Counted from the first letter of the stretch, positions 9,430 through 17,919 are shown. The stretch: DNA of 64,000 nt from Bacillus sonorensis NBRC 101234 = KCTC 13918 (GCF_001592005.1 NZ_BCVZ01000001.1:496001-560000), one strand, 5' to 3'. Translations and numbers: made by a program. Notes: generated by a model not told the origin, from the letters alone.

Positions 9430-11310
9430 TTACGCCATCACTTTGCATATATCGTTTGTAAACTCGACTGGATCATCGATCGGCAGGCCTTCGATCAGCA
9501 GCGCCTGGTTGTACAGGAGACTGGTATACAGTTTGAATTTATCTTTGTCGTTTTCAAAAGCGTCCTGCAGCGTTTTGAAAACGTCGTGATTTGTATTGAT
9601 CTCCAGCACTTTGTCTGCTTTGACATGCTGATTGTCAGGCATCGCGTTTAAAATTTTCTCCATTTCGATTGTGACTTCGCCGTCGGCAGCAAGGCATACG
9701 GAATGGGTTTTCAGGCGTTTTGACGCCCTTACGTTTTTTACTTTGTCCGCCAGTATGCTTTTCATTTCGCCAAACAGCTCTTTGTATTGATGTTCATCCG
9801 CATCTGTATTGTTTTGGTCCTTGTCTTCTTCGATTCCCAGGTCTCCGCTTGACACGGATTTAAATTCTTTTTCCTCATACTTCGCAAGCATTTTTATGGC
9901 GAATTCATCAATATCTTCGGTAAAATATAAAATTTCGTAGCCTTTTTCAGAAACAAGCTCTGTCTGAGGAAGCTTTTCAATCCGGTCATATGAATCGCCT
10001 GACGCATAATAAATATATTTTTGGTCCTCAGGCATTCTTGATACATACTCGTCAAGCGTGACAAGCTTTTTCTCCTTGGAAGAGTAGAACATCAGCAAGT
10101 CCTTCAGCACATCCTTGTTGGCGCCGAAATCGTTGTAGACGCCAAACTTGAGCTGTCTGCCGAACGATTGATAGAATGATTCATATTTTTCCCTGTCATG
10201 TTTCAACAGATTTTTCAATTCATTTTTGATTTTCTTGCTGATATTTTTGGCAATCAGCTTGAGCTGGCGGTCATGCTGGAGCATCTCCCTTGATATGTTG
10301 AGGGATAAATCCTCTGAATCTACCATTCCCTTCACAAAGCTGAAGTGGTCAGGGAGCAGATCAGGGCATTTCTCCATGATCAATACACCGTTAGAGTACA
10401 GCTCCAAGCCCTTCTCAAATTCCTTTGAATAATAGTTAAACGGCATGTTCTCCGGAATGTATAAAATAGCATGGTATCTCACCGCACCGTCGACACTTGT
10501 ATGGATATGGGCAAGAGGTTTGTCAAAGCCGTAGCGCTTTTCAGCATAAAACGCTTCATAATCCTCTTTTGTAAGCTCGTTTTTATTTTTCCGCCAAATC
10601 GGCACCATACTGTTGACCGTCTGCTCTTCCTGGACTTCTTCGAATTCGTTTTCGCCGTCCTCTTTCGGTTTATTGACGGTGACATCCATCTTGATCGGAT
10701 AGCGAATGAAATCGGAATATGATTTAATGATTGATCTCAAACGGTGCACATCAAGGTATTCATCATAATTTTCATCATCCGTGTTTTCTTTCAATTTCAA
10801 CATAATATCTGTGCCGACATGATCTTTTTGGCACGGCTCGATCGTATACCCGTCGGCTCCCGCGGACTCCCACTTATACGCTTGGTCGCTGCCATGCGCC
10901 TTTGTGATGACTGTGACAACGTCGGCTACCATAAAAGCGGCGTAAAATCCAACGCCGAACTGGCCGATGATATCATGCCCGTCTTTTACTTCGTGTTCCT
11001 GTTTAAACGCAAGTGAACCGCTTTTCGCGATCGTTCCGAGGTGCTCCTCCAGCTCCTCTTTTGTCATGCCGATTCCCGTATCTGATACGGTCAATGTTCT
11101 GTTTTCCTTATCAGATTTCACCTTTATGTAATAATCGTCCTTGTTAAACGTCAGTGAATCGTCTGTCAGCGCTTTGTAGTAGATTTTATCGATGGCGTCG
11201 CTCGCGTTAGAAATCAGCTCCCTTAAAAAGACTTCCTTTTGGGAGTAAATTGAGTTGATCATGATGTCTAACAATCTTTTGGATTCTGCTTTGAATTCTT
11301 TTTTAGCCAC
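9430..11310 (-). CDS. htpG: HtpG, bacterial Hsp90 chaperone
   Basis: Homodimeric ATP-dependent chaperone of 626 residues, the usual bacterial length. The N-terminal GHKL ATPase domain shows the ATP-site motifs [12 protein letters not shown] (about residues 30-41), [11 protein letters not shown] and [13 protein letters not shown] (near 115). The middle domain holds NISREMLQ, with the catalytic Arg of Hsp90s. The C-terminal dimerisation domain is complete. The start is GTG at 11310 with AAAGGAGAG upstream. B. subtilis htpG is a heat-induced class outside the HrcA and SigB regulons; here its promoter region contains a long palindrome (11393-11441). Confidence 0.96.
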   Translation of the reverse strand: MAKKEFKAESKRLLDIMINSIYSQKEVFLRELISNASDAIDKIYYKALTDDSLTFNKDDYYIKVKSDKENRTLTVSDTGIGMTKEELEEHLGTIAKSGSLAFKQEHEVKDGHDIIGQFGVGFYAAFMVADVVTVITKAHGSDQAYKWESAGADGYTIEPCQKDHVGTDIMLKLKENTDDENYDEYLDVHRLRSIIKSYSDFIRYPIKMDVTVNKPKEDGENEFEEVQEEQTVNSMVPIWRKNKNELTKEDYEAFYAEKRYGFDKPLAHIHTSVDGAVRYHAILYIPENMPFNYYSKEFEKGLELYSNGVLIMEKCPDLLPDHFSFVKGMVDSEDLSLNISREMLQHDRQLKLIAKNISKKIKNELKNLLKHDREKYESFYQSFGRQLKFGVYNDFGANKDVLKDLLMFYSSKEKKLVTLDEYVSRMPEDQKYIYYASGDSYDRIEKLPQTELVSEKGYEILYFTEDIDEFAIKMLAKYEEKEFKSVSSGDLGIEEDKDQNNTDADEHQYKELFGEMKSILADKVKNVRASKRLKTHSVCLAADGEVTIEMEKILNAMPDNQHVKADKVLEINTNHDVFKTLQDAFENDKDKFKLYTSLLYNQALLIEGLPIDDPVEFTNDICKVMA

Positions 11311-11368
11311 CTTTTCTCTCTCCTTTTGTTTTCAAACCGACTTTTCAATATCTTTCCTATTCATATTT

Positions 11369-11397
11369 TAAATAACATACCGGCTGATTGATGTCAA
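11369..11397 (-). promoter_or_regulatory. Predicted promoter of htpG inside the palindrome arm
   Basis: On the minus strand TTGACA (11397-11392) and TATTTA (11374-11369) are 17 bases apart. Just downstream is GAATAGGAAAG, which resembles the GAAAAGG element reported downstream of the -10 in B. subtilis htpG; this similarity is only partial. The -35 overlaps the left arm of the inverted repeat. Confidence 0.5.
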
Positions 11398-11441
11398 ATT
11401 GTAAAAAATGCCGCTTGAAGGAGCATTTTTTACAATTTGAC
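11393..11441. repeat. Perfect 19-bp inverted repeat between htpG and the ABC-F leader
   Basis: GTCAAATTGTAAAAAATGC (11393-11411) and its exact reverse complement (11423-11441) flank an 11-base centre. The outer ends form the TTGACA -35 elements of two divergent promoters. There is no gene on it. It could be an operator, a recombination scar, or simply a mirrored promoter. Confidence 0.9.
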
Positions 11442-11465
11442 AACCGTACTTCCTCTTCATATAAT
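11437..11465 (+). promoter_or_regulatory. Consensus sigma-A promoter of the ABC-F leader
   Basis: TTGACA (11437-11442), 17-base spacer, TATAAT (11460-11465): a full consensus promoter. It drives the leader with the small peptide and attenuator upstream of the ABC-F gene. Confidence 0.85.
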
Positions 11466-11505
11466 TTGATATGAAGAAAATTTTGACTGTATGAGGTGGA
11501 AAGGA

Positions 11506-11547
11506 ATGAAAATCTTATCAACTGTTCTTAAAAGAGAATTGGCTTAA
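11506..11547 (+). CDS. 13-codon leader peptide of the ABC-F gene
   Basis: ATG at 11506 opens MKILSTVLKRELA and a TAA stop, with AGGTGG ending 6 bases upstream. It lies about 35 bases after the promoter. The peptide codons form the left side of a long imperfect hairpin: ATCAACTGTTC (11517-11527) pairs with GAACAGTTTGAT (11589-11600), and GAGA-TGGCTT pairs inside it. A terminator follows at 11638. This is the layout of ribosome-mediated attenuation of antibiotic-resistance genes such as erm and vmlR. No homology to a named leader peptide is claimed. Confidence 0.65.
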   Translation: MKILSTVLKRELA

Positions 11548-11637
11548 AGACAGGAGAAGTCTGCCCTTTTTTAGACAAGCCATCTCGGGAACAGTTTGAT
11601 ACGATTTCACATCCTTTCTTGCTGTATTTTAATATGT

Positions 11638-11675
11638 AGCGGGTAAGGTGTATTTTGCCTTACCCGCTTTTTTTG
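11638..11675 (+). terminator. Attenuator terminator upstream of ABC-F
   Basis: Stem AGCGGGTAAGG (11638-11648) / CCTTACCCGCT (11658-11668) followed by TTTTTTT, 80 bases before the ABC-F start and after the leader peptide. With no gene in between it can only stop leader transcripts or be opened conditionally. Confidence 0.85.
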
Positions 11676-11756
11676 CCGGACAGGATAGCGATGCTTCACG
11701 CTGTTCTCTTTGATGGCTTAGTTTTTTCGAAAATAAGCCTGAAGGAGAGAATCACC

Positions 11757-13295
11757 ATGAGTATTGTTAATGTCACGAATCTTACCCATATATATGGAGA
11801 CCGCATGATCTTTCAAGATGCCGGCTTCCGCTTGCTGAAAGGCGAGCATGCCGGCCTTGTCGGTGCAAACGGAGCCGGAAAGTCGACATTTCTGCGGCTC
11901 TTGACGGGAAGCCTTCTGCCCGATTACGGAAACATTGAATGGCAGCCGAATATTCGGGCCGGTTTTCTCGAACAGCATGCCAAACTGACGGAAGGCACAA
12001 CCATCCTTCAGTACATGGAAAAGGCCTATGAACGGCTTTTTGAAATCGAAATGGAAATGAATGTGCTCGCTGAAAAAATGGCCGATCCCGGAGACAACCT
12101 GGAGGCCATGCTGAAAAGATACGGAGAGCTCCAGACCGAACTGGATGCTTCAGGATTTTACCAAATCGGCGCCAACATTGAGGATGCCGCCCAAGGCCTC
12201 GGCTTGACGGAAATCGGCCTTGATCAGGATGTCACGGCTTTAAGCGGAGGCCAGCGTACGAAGCTGCTGCTGGCCAAGCTGCTGCTCGAAGAACCTGATG
12301 TGCTGTTGTTGGATGAGCCGACCAACTATTTGGATGCCTCACACATTGAGTGGCTGACAGGCTACTTGAAAAACTATGAGCACGCATTTCTCGTCATCTC
12401 CCATGACGAACGCTTTTTAAATGAGATCACGACGGTTACATTCCATCTGGAGCATCAAACGATAAAACGCTACTCCGGCAACTATCAATATTTTCTGAAG
12501 GAATATGCGCAAAGCCGGGCACAGGCAGAAGCCGCTTACGCAAAACAGAACAGGGAAATTAAAAAGTTAGAGGCGTTTATCGACCGCAACAGAGTCCGAA
12601 AAGCGAAACAGGCCAAAAGCAGGGAAAAAGCATTAAGCAAAATCAAGCGAATCGAAAAACCGACAGATTCTCATGTCCCCCGCTTTGAATTTACAACGGG
12701 GCGGAATCCGGCGATGACCGTGCTCGAGACGGAAAAGCTTGAGGCCGGCTACACCGTACCATTATTTAAGCCCCTTTCCCTGACCGTGAACCGGGGCGAT
12801 AAAATCGCCATTATCGGAGAAAACGGCGCCGGAAAATCGACGCTCATCAAAACGCTGCTCGGTGATCTCAAGCCTCTCAGCGGCATCGTAACAGCCGGAC
12901 AGCATTTACAGGCAGCCTATTTTAGACAGGAAAGCCCCGCTTCTCATGATACACCGCTTGAAAAAGTGCGGGCGCTCTTTCCCGATGTACCGGAAAAAGA
13001 CATCAGGCAAACGCTCGCGATGTCCGGTTTGACGCCAAAGCATATCAGCCAGCCCTTTTCTACGCTCAGCGGCGGTGAACAGGCAAAAGTCCGGCTGGCG
13101 GAGCTGATGCTTTCAAACAGCAATCTGCTTGTTCTTGATGAACCGACAAACCATCTTGACACATTGGCAAAGAATGCCTTAAAGCAAGCGCTTTGCGACT
13201 ATAAAGGAACGATTTTGCTCGTTTCCCATGAGCCGGCCTTTTATGAAGACTGGGTGACTCATGTCTGGCGGATTGAAGCCTGGCGGCGCAAGTAA
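11757..13295 (+). CDS. ABC-F family ribosome-associated ATPase
   Basis: Soluble protein of 512 residues from the ATG at 11757, chosen because GAAGGAGAG lies 7 bases upstream; the longer open frame from 11655 would start inside the attenuator. It has two ABC domains and no membrane segment. Walker A motifs are GANGAGKST near residue 37 and GENGAGKST near 355, signatures LSGGQ and LSGGE, and Walker B LLLDEPTNYLD and LVLDEPTNHLD. A basic, coiled linker rich in Lys/Arg separates the domains (ABC-F interdomain linker). Such proteins act on the ribosomal E site, in antibiotic protection or translation control. It resembles the B. subtilis YfmM-type proteins by eye. The leader suggests antibiotic-induced expression. 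Confidence 0.88.
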   Translation: MSIVNVTNLTHIYGDRMIFQDAGFRLLKGEHAGLVGANGAGKSTFLRLLTGSLLPDYGNIEWQPNIRAGFLEQHAKLTEGTTILQYMEKAYERLFEIEMEMNVLAEKMADPGDNLEAMLKRYGELQTELDASGFYQIGANIEDAAQGLGLTEIGLDQDVTALSGGQRTKLLLAKLLLEEPDVLLLDEPTNYLDASHIEWLTGYLKNYEHAFLVISHDERFLNEITTVTFHLEHQTIKRYSGNYQYFLKEYAQSRAQAEAAYAKQNREIKKLEAFIDRNRVRKAKQAKSREKALSKIKRIEKPTDSHVPRFEFTTGRNPAMTVLETEKLEAGYTVPLFKPLSLTVNRGDKIAIIGENGAGKSTLIKTLLGDLKPLSGIVTAGQHLQAAYFRQESPASHDTPLEKVRALFPDVPEKDIRQTLAMSGLTPKHISQPFSTLSGGEQAKVRLAELMLSNSNLLVLDEPTNHLDTLAKNALKQALCDYKGTILLVSHEPAFYEDWVTHVWRIEAWRRK

Positions 13296-13299
13296 AGGA

Positions 13300-13331
13300 A
13301 AAGCCGGCCTTTTCGAAAGGCCGGCTTTTTT
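13300..13331. terminator. Bidirectional terminator between ABC-F and the HAD gene
   Basis: AAAAGCCGGCC-TTTCGAAA-GGCCGGCTTTTTT; a strong stem with A-run and T-run on both sides, serving both convergent genes. Confidence 0.85.
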
Positions 13332-14142
13332 ATTTGGATAATACAAGCTCATGAATGGCGTGGGCGACGCCGTTTTCATTATTTGATTTCGTTTCATAAT
13401 TTGCAGAGGCCTTCACCTCAGGTATGGCATTGCCCATCGCAACTCCGCAGCCAGCCCATTCGATCATTGTCAGATCGTTGCCGTTATCGCCGATTGTCAT
13501 TACTTCTTCTCTTGCAATCCCCAATAGATCGGCGAGCTGCCGAACGGCATTTCCTTTACTGGCCGCAGGATGAAGAATTTCGTAAAAGAACGGCGAACTC
13601 TTCACCATTGTATAACGTTCCTTTACTTCCTCCGGTATAGCGGCGATGGTCCGGTCAAGCTTCTCCGGCTCATCAATATACATCGCCTTTGGCGCCAGTA
13701 TGTCTTCCGGTATCTCCTCCATCTTCCGAAAACGGAGCGGAACCTGAGTGACGTTTGATTCATAGACTGTATAGGGGCTGATATCGCGGTTTGGCGTATA
13801 TAAATAAGATGAGTCAAAAAAGTGCATCGGGGTATCAAGGGTTTGGCTGAGTTCATATAAAGATTTCAAATCTTCATAGCGAAGCGTCAGCTCTGATACG
13901 ACCTTCTGTGTATGCGTATTTTGAACAAGCGCACCATTATAGGCGATAACATAATCGCCATCTTCATTTAAATTCAGTTCTTCCAAATAGCGGCTCACTC
14001 CGCCGAGAGGGCGCCCGGTGCAAAGGACAATCTTCACGCCTTGCGCTTTCGCCGCATGAAGGGCATCACGCACTTCCTCTGTTACCTCATGAAGGTCATT
14101 CAACAATGTTCCATCCATATCTATCGCGATTAGTTTGTACAT
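13330..14142 (-). CDS. Cof-type HAD-IIB sugar-phosphate phosphatase (YxeH/YidA-like)
   Basis: Cytosolic phosphatase of 270 residues. Motif I is DMDGTLLN (residues 6-13), motif II has CTGRP near 43, and motif IV is GDNGNDLTMIEWAG near 215; the cap domain between motifs II and III is the Cof type. The start at 14142 (MYKLIAIDMDG) is supported by GGGAG 8 bases upstream, so a 13-codon longer frame is rejected. By length and locus it resembles B. subtilis YxeH. The substrate cannot be read from sequence; members hydrolyse sugar phosphates or flavin phosphates. Confidence 0.87.
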   Translation of the reverse strand: MYKLIAIDMDGTLLNDLHEVTEEVRDALHAAKAQGVKIVLCTGRPLGGVSRYLEELNLNEDGDYVIAYNGALVQNTHTQKVVSELTLRYEDLKSLYELSQTLDTPMHFFDSSYLYTPNRDISPYTVYESNVTQVPLRFRKMEEIPEDILAPKAMYIDEPEKLDRTIAAIPEEVKERYTMVKSSPFFYEILHPAASKGNAVRQLADLLGIAREEVMTIGDNGNDLTMIEWAGCGVAMGNAIPEVKASANYETKSNNENGVAHAIHELVLSK

Positions 14143-14257
14143 GTTCCACTCTCCCTGATTAAAATCGTGCCTCAATCTCATACCTATGACCTATTTCTCC
14201 TTTATTTTACCACAGTCCTTGGCTTTTCCTTTATGACATCATCCGAAAAACTCCCCA

Positions 14258-14292
14258 CAGCAAAAAACAGCCTCTGGCGGAGACTGTTTGCA
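14258..14292 (-). terminator. Terminator after the G1P dehydrogenase-like gene
   Basis: AAACAG-CCTC / GGAG-CTGTTT hairpin; on the minus strand it ends with a run of T. Confidence 0.7.
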
Positions 14293-14294
14293 GC

Positions 14295-15344
14295 TTAAAA
14301 CATGTCTTGAAGAATGGGATCTTCATCAAGCAAACGGAGCGCTTTTTCACGGTAGGCCTTGTCATGCAGGTACGTATAACGGTTTGGCTTTATCGTGTGA
14401 GAAAGGCTGATCGCTTCGCGAAACTCATGTTTGTCAAGATGAAGCGTTTTTACATAGTTGAAAAAGCCCGTTCTTGTAAACACCTTTTTAATTCTCTCAG
14501 CCCGGTGATTTTGCACATGGGCCATGATATAGGTGGCCACCCCTACTTGTATGCCGTGCATCTGCGGTTTTTTTGAGATTTTGTCCAGCGCATGGGATAT
14601 CAAATGCTCTGAACCGCTGATAGGCGCGCTGTTTCCGCTGATTTCCGTTGCGATGCCGCCCATTGTTAATGAACTGACCAATTCTTTCAAAAAGATCGGC
14701 TGTTTAATATCCTGCATCGGCGTACGGACGAAACTGTTCACTGCCTTTTTGCTGAGCATAGATGCAAACGCATTGACATCGCTGACTCCTTGCCGCTCTT
14801 CAAACTCCCAGTCATAAAGGGCGGTAATGTTGGACATCAGGTCGCCGATCCCGGCTAAAATAAAGCATTCCGGTGCTTTTTGAATAATATTCAAATCAGC
14901 AATAATCCCATAAGGAACCCGGGCAGGAACCGTTGTTTTTTTGCCCTCGACCTGAAGCGAACAATTGCTGCTTGCAAACCCGTCGTTGGATGCCGATGTC
15001 GGTATGCTGATGAACGGGGTTCGTTTAGAAAAGGCGATATATTTTCCGCAATCAACGACATATCCGCCGCCCATGGCGATCATGACATCATAATTACCGA
15101 TTGAAAATGCTTTCTGAATCAGCTGCTGAAGATCAAGGCCGGCCGGCAGTTTAACAGCGTCGACTTGGACCTTTTGAAAAGCGGCTTTTAATGAATTCTC
15201 ATACTGCTGATATGAAAAATCATCAAAAAACATAATGGCCTTATCAAACTGGTGCTTTTCCAAGATCGCCTCCAACCGGCCAAACACGCCTTCACTAATG
15301 TCCAAAACCGCAGGAATGGCGATACTTGTCACCTGGCGCGGCAT
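14295..15344 (-). CDS. sn-glycerol-1-phosphate dehydrogenase-like (iron-containing alcohol dehydrogenase superfamily)
   Basis: Dehydrogenase of 349 residues related to archaeal EgsA and Bacillus AraM. It has the NAD-binding GGGYVVDCGKYIA (near 93) and IPTSASNDGFAS, and the three metal ligands of this family: Asp in GIGDLMSN, His in SGSEHLISHALD, and His in QMHGIQVGVAT. It is shorter than AraM (about 394). The expected reaction is reversible reduction of dihydroxyacetone phosphate to sn-glycerol-1-phosphate, but glycerol dehydrogenase-like activity cannot be excluded. It starts within the stop of the upstream phosphatase (TAATG), so the two are translationally coupled, which implies a shared pathway. 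Confidence 0.8.
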   Translation of the reverse strand: MPRQVTSIAIPAVLDISEGVFGRLEAILEKHQFDKAIMFFDDFSYQQYENSLKAAFQKVQVDAVKLPAGLDLQQLIQKAFSIGNYDVMIAMGGGYVVDCGKYIAFSKRTPFISIPTSASNDGFASSNCSLQVEGKKTTVPARVPYGIIADLNIIQKAPECFILAGIGDLMSNITALYDWEFEERQGVSDVNAFASMLSKKAVNSFVRTPMQDIKQPIFLKELVSSLTMGGIATEISGNSAPISGSEHLISHALDKISKKPQMHGIQVGVATYIMAHVQNHRAERIKKVFTRTGFFNYVKTLHLDKHEFREAISLSHTIKPNRYTYLHDKAYREKALRLLDEDPILQDMF

Positions 15345-15994
15345 TAGACGATCATTCCTTTTTGCTTTAAGTACCGTTCGATGTCCCCGAAAGTCTCGAC
15401 CGCTACAAACGGCACACCCTTCTCGCGCAATATATCCTGGAGCGCGTCTTTTGCAAACGTAACATCCGCAAATTTTGCCGGGTGGGAATCAGGTTCGCTG
15501 TCACCGGCAAAATAAATCGTCTTATACTCTTCTTTCAGCTTTTGAATGACTTTTGATTTATCAATGCCATAGCGTTCAGAGTAGTGCCAATGGTTTTCAT
15601 CAATCGTCATGTGGACGTTGTCTTCTTTAAAAAAGCCTTTATTTGAATAAACCTCGACATCTTTAATGCCGTATTTTTTTAAAATATAATGAATGTAATA
15701 ATCAGTTCCGGCGCTTAGAATGAAAAAGTCGCCGCCGCTTTCCTGGACATGCCGAATGAAGTCTGGTACATGCTCATCAATCGGAATCGAATGGATGTCA
15801 TCGATGATGGTTTGTTCGCTTTGATTGATGGAAGCAAACACGGTGCCTAAAAATTCAATATCTTTTAATTCTCCCGCTTTCCACTTCTTAAACAATTCAC
15901 GGCCTTCAGGAAAATATTTATCAATAACCATCCAATAAAAGTCCTGTTTGGAAATCGTCCCGTCAAAGTCTGATACAAATGCCCATTCCTTCAT
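15344..15994 (-). CDS. HAD-IB phosphatase, MtnX-like
   Basis: 216 residues with motif I SDFDGTISKQD near residue 8, a helical cap, motif II ILSAGTDYYIHYIL near 95 and the motif IV-like FAGDSEPDSHPAKFAD near 165. The closest family by eye is MtnX (2-hydroxy-3-keto-5-methylthiopentenyl-1-phosphate phosphatase), but no other methionine-salvage gene is near. Its stop overlaps the start of the glycerol-1-phosphate dehydrogenase-like gene. AGAGGT lies 7 bases before the ATG. The coupling suggests it dephosphorylates a product or substrate of its partner; that is inference. Confidence 0.8.
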   Translation of the reverse strand: MKEWAFVSDFDGTISKQDFYWMVIDKYFPEGRELFKKWKAGELKDIEFLGTVFASINQSEQTIIDDIHSIPIDEHVPDFIRHVQESGGDFFILSAGTDYYIHYILKKYGIKDVEVYSNKGFFKEDNVHMTIDENHWHYSERYGIDKSKVIQKLKEEYKTIYFAGDSEPDSHPAKFADVTFAKDALQDILREKGVPFVAVETFGDIERYLKQKGMIV

Positions 15995-16145
15995 GCTGCA
16001 TACCTCTTTTCTCTAGGGAATTTTAAATTTTAGATTTATTATACAGAAAGTTTGTGAATTGTTGAACATAATCATATTTCTTTTTTGTGTACTTTATTTC
16101 ACAAAGTGAATATTCTTAATGAACTGAACAATATACGTGATGTGT

Positions 16146-16610
16146 TTATGATTCTTTCTCAGTACGTTGTTTCCCTTTTTCCGTCACGGCAAATTTCCGT
16201 TTCATTGTCTTGATGTTTTCCGCTTTCCGAAACCGCAGGGCAGACCAATCATCATCAATTGCGATCTGGCGGACAGGCTCATAGCCCTGATCCGCAAGCA
16301 AAGCGGCTACCGTCTCGCGGCTGCAATCAGAACCCTTGTACAGTTTGGATGATTTTTTCGGATAACAAAGCCAAAATAATCCGTCCTCTGCCAGATGATG
16401 CTCCGCTTCCCGGGCAGATGCCTGCAGGCTTTCATTTGCCGTGCCAAACACTTGAACAAAATCGTATTTGTCTTGTTCGGCCCTATCATGCACTTCACCT
16501 TGAAATGCGGCCATGATTTCATTGTAAGACTCAGGTGCGTTTATGATGAGTACGGGCTGGCCGAAGTCTTTAACCTGCAATTTTTTGATAACCGGATGTG
16601 TTTCTGCCAT
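16146..16610 (-). CDS. Conserved hypothetical protein, DUF3052-like
   Basis: Cytoplasmic protein of 154 residues, no signal or membrane segment. The pattern KLQVKDFGQPVLIINAPESY, then YDFVQVF, a central LAEDGLFWLCYPKKSSK and a C-terminal DDDWSALRFRKAE is that of a widespread uncharacterised family around DUF3052. The start has only a weak ribosome site (GGATTGATTAAAG). It stands alone between the phosphatase/dehydrogenase pair and yxeB. The 150-base gap to its left contains only a short palindrome TTCACAAAGTGAA near 16107. No function can be assigned. Confidence 0.75.
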   Translation of the reverse strand: MAETHPVIKKLQVKDFGQPVLIINAPESYNEIMAAFQGEVHDRAEQDKYDFVQVFGTANESLQASAREAEHHLAEDGLFWLCYPKKSSKLYKGSDCSRETVAALLADQGYEPVRQIAIDDDWSALRFRKAENIKTMKRKFAVTEKGKQRTEKES

Positions 16611-16719
16611 CTTTAATCAATCCTTTTCTGTTTATAGTAACAAATTATCCAAAACAACAGTAATCATACAAAGCAAAAAAGTAATAGACGAATGAGGGCT
16701 TTTTCTGCTATATTTACAT

Positions 16720-16740
16720 TGATAATGCGAATCATTTTCA
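16720..16740 (+). promoter_or_regulatory. Fur box upstream of yxeB
   Basis: GATAATGCGAATCATTTTC (16721-16739) matches the 19-base Fur consensus at about 16 positions. It ends 26 bases before the yxeB start, so iron-dependent repression is expected. Confidence 0.8.
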
Positions 16741-16765
16741 ATTATAGATACATATGGAGGGTCAA

Positions 16766-17737
16766 ATGAAAAAGTATTCATTTATCATCGGATTCGTTAT
16801 GATATTATGTTTGTTTGTCAGCGCATGCAGCAGCTCTTCAGAGTCCAGCGGAAGCAGCGGCAATGAAAAAGCAGCTGAGGCGGCGACAAGAACTTATAAA
16901 TCAACACGCGGCAATGTCAAAATCCCGGTAAAACCGAAACGGATCGTGACAGACTTTTATGCCGGCGAGCTGTTCTCGGTTGGCGCGAATGTAGTCGGCT
17001 CAGGCTCATGGTCTTTCACCAACCCATTTTTGAAAGATCAGCTGAAAGATGTAACAGATGTAGGCGACCCGATCAATGTAGAGAAGGTCATGAAACTGAA
17101 GCCGGATCTAATCGTTGTTATGAAAGACGACAATTACGACAAGCTGTCTAAAATCGCACCGACTGTCGTCATCCCTTATAACACTGCAAAAAATGTGCAG
17201 GAAACCGTGAAGATGTTCGGCGATATCGCAGGTGCGAAAGAACAGGCCGACAAATTCCTTGCAGACTTTGAGAAACAATCAAAAGCCGCTCAGAAAAAAA
17301 TCGCCAAAGTCGTCGACAAAAATGCAACATTCGGCGTTTATGAAAACACGGATAAAGGGAAGTTTTGGGTGTTCAATGACAACGGCGGACGCGGCGGCCA
17401 AGCGGTTTATAATGCACTCGGCTTAAAAGCTCCTGAAAAAATCGTAAAAGACATTTTCAAAACAGGTGAAATCAAAGAACTGTCCACGGAAGTCATCCCT
17501 GAATATGCTGCCGATTATATGTTCGTCACAGATTATAATCCGAACGGCGACAGCAAAACGCTGGACAAGCTGAAGCAGTCTTCCATTTGGAAAAACCTTG
17601 ACGCCGTCAAAAACAACCGCGTCTTCATCAATGATTTTAATACCTTCTACCCGTACGATCCGATCTCTGTCAGCAAGCAGGTTGATTTGATTACGGAGAT
17701 GCTGGTGAAGCGTGAGAAGGAGAATCAGAAAAAATAA
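16766..17737 (+). CDS. yxeB: YxeB, hydroxamate siderophore (ferrioxamine) binding lipoprotein
   Basis: Extracytoplasmic substrate-binding lipoprotein of the FhuD type, feeding an FhuBGC-type permease encoded elsewhere. It has 323 residues from the ATG at 16766; GGAGGGT is 5 bases upstream, and an ATG four codons earlier lies before that site. Lipobox LFVSAC places the modified Cys near residue 21, followed by a Ser/Gly-rich linker. The class III fold marks are KRIVTDFYAGELFSVGANVVG and LKPDLIVVM. Sequence closely follows B. subtilis YxeB as remembered. It stands alone between a Fur box and a terminator. Confidence 0.92.
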   Translation: MKKYSFIIGFVMILCLFVSACSSSSESSGSSGNEKAAEAATRTYKSTRGNVKIPVKPKRIVTDFYAGELFSVGANVVGSGSWSFTNPFLKDQLKDVTDVGDPINVEKVMKLKPDLIVVMKDDNYDKLSKIAPTVVIPYNTAKNVQETVKMFGDIAGAKEQADKFLADFEKQSKAAQKKIAKVVDKNATFGVYENTDKGKFWVFNDNGGRGGQAVYNALGLKAPEKIVKDIFKTGEIKELSTEVIPEYAADYMFVTDYNPNGDSKTLDKLKQSSIWKNLDAVKNNRVFINDFNTFYPYDPISVSKQVDLITEMLVKREKENQKK

Positions 17738-17738
17738 G

Positions 17739-17766
17739 GCTGGAGCCCGTCTCCAGCCTTTCTTTA
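17739..17766 (+). terminator. Terminator after yxeB
   Basis: GGCTGGAG-CCCGT-CTCCAGCC stem followed by TTTCTTT. Confidence 0.85.
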
Positions 17767-17868
17767 TTGCTTTGGGTGAAGGATGGAACCAGGGACAAGA
17801 AGGACTTCAACACCGCTTTAAGGCTCCCTCCGTAACCGCACGATCATTCCCTCCCATTTCACGGAAGC

Positions 17869-17884
17869 TGTTTCACGTGGAACG
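17869..17884. other. parS-like Spo0J/ParB binding site
   Basis: TGTTTCACGTGGAACG differs from the reverse complement of the Bacillus parS consensus (TGTTTCACGTGNAACA) only at the last base. It lies in a non-coding gap before a small VOC gene. Bacillus has several parS sites in the origin-proximal part of the chromosome, and this gene neighbourhood (iol/yxe/gnt) is origin-proximal in B. subtilis. Confidence 0.75.
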
Positions 17885-17919
17885 ATATATGATACAATAA
17901 ATGGATGGAGGCGATAAAT

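Noticed and set aside
11655-11756. Longer N terminus for the ABC-F protein
   Set aside because: The extra 34 codons run through the attenuator stem; the ATG at 11757 has the ribosome site and starts the conserved ABC domain.
16100-16125. Short palindrome TTCACAAAGTGAA upstream of the phosphatase gene as an operator
   Set aside because: Five-base arms with a 3-base centre are common in AT-rich gaps, with no second copy seen.
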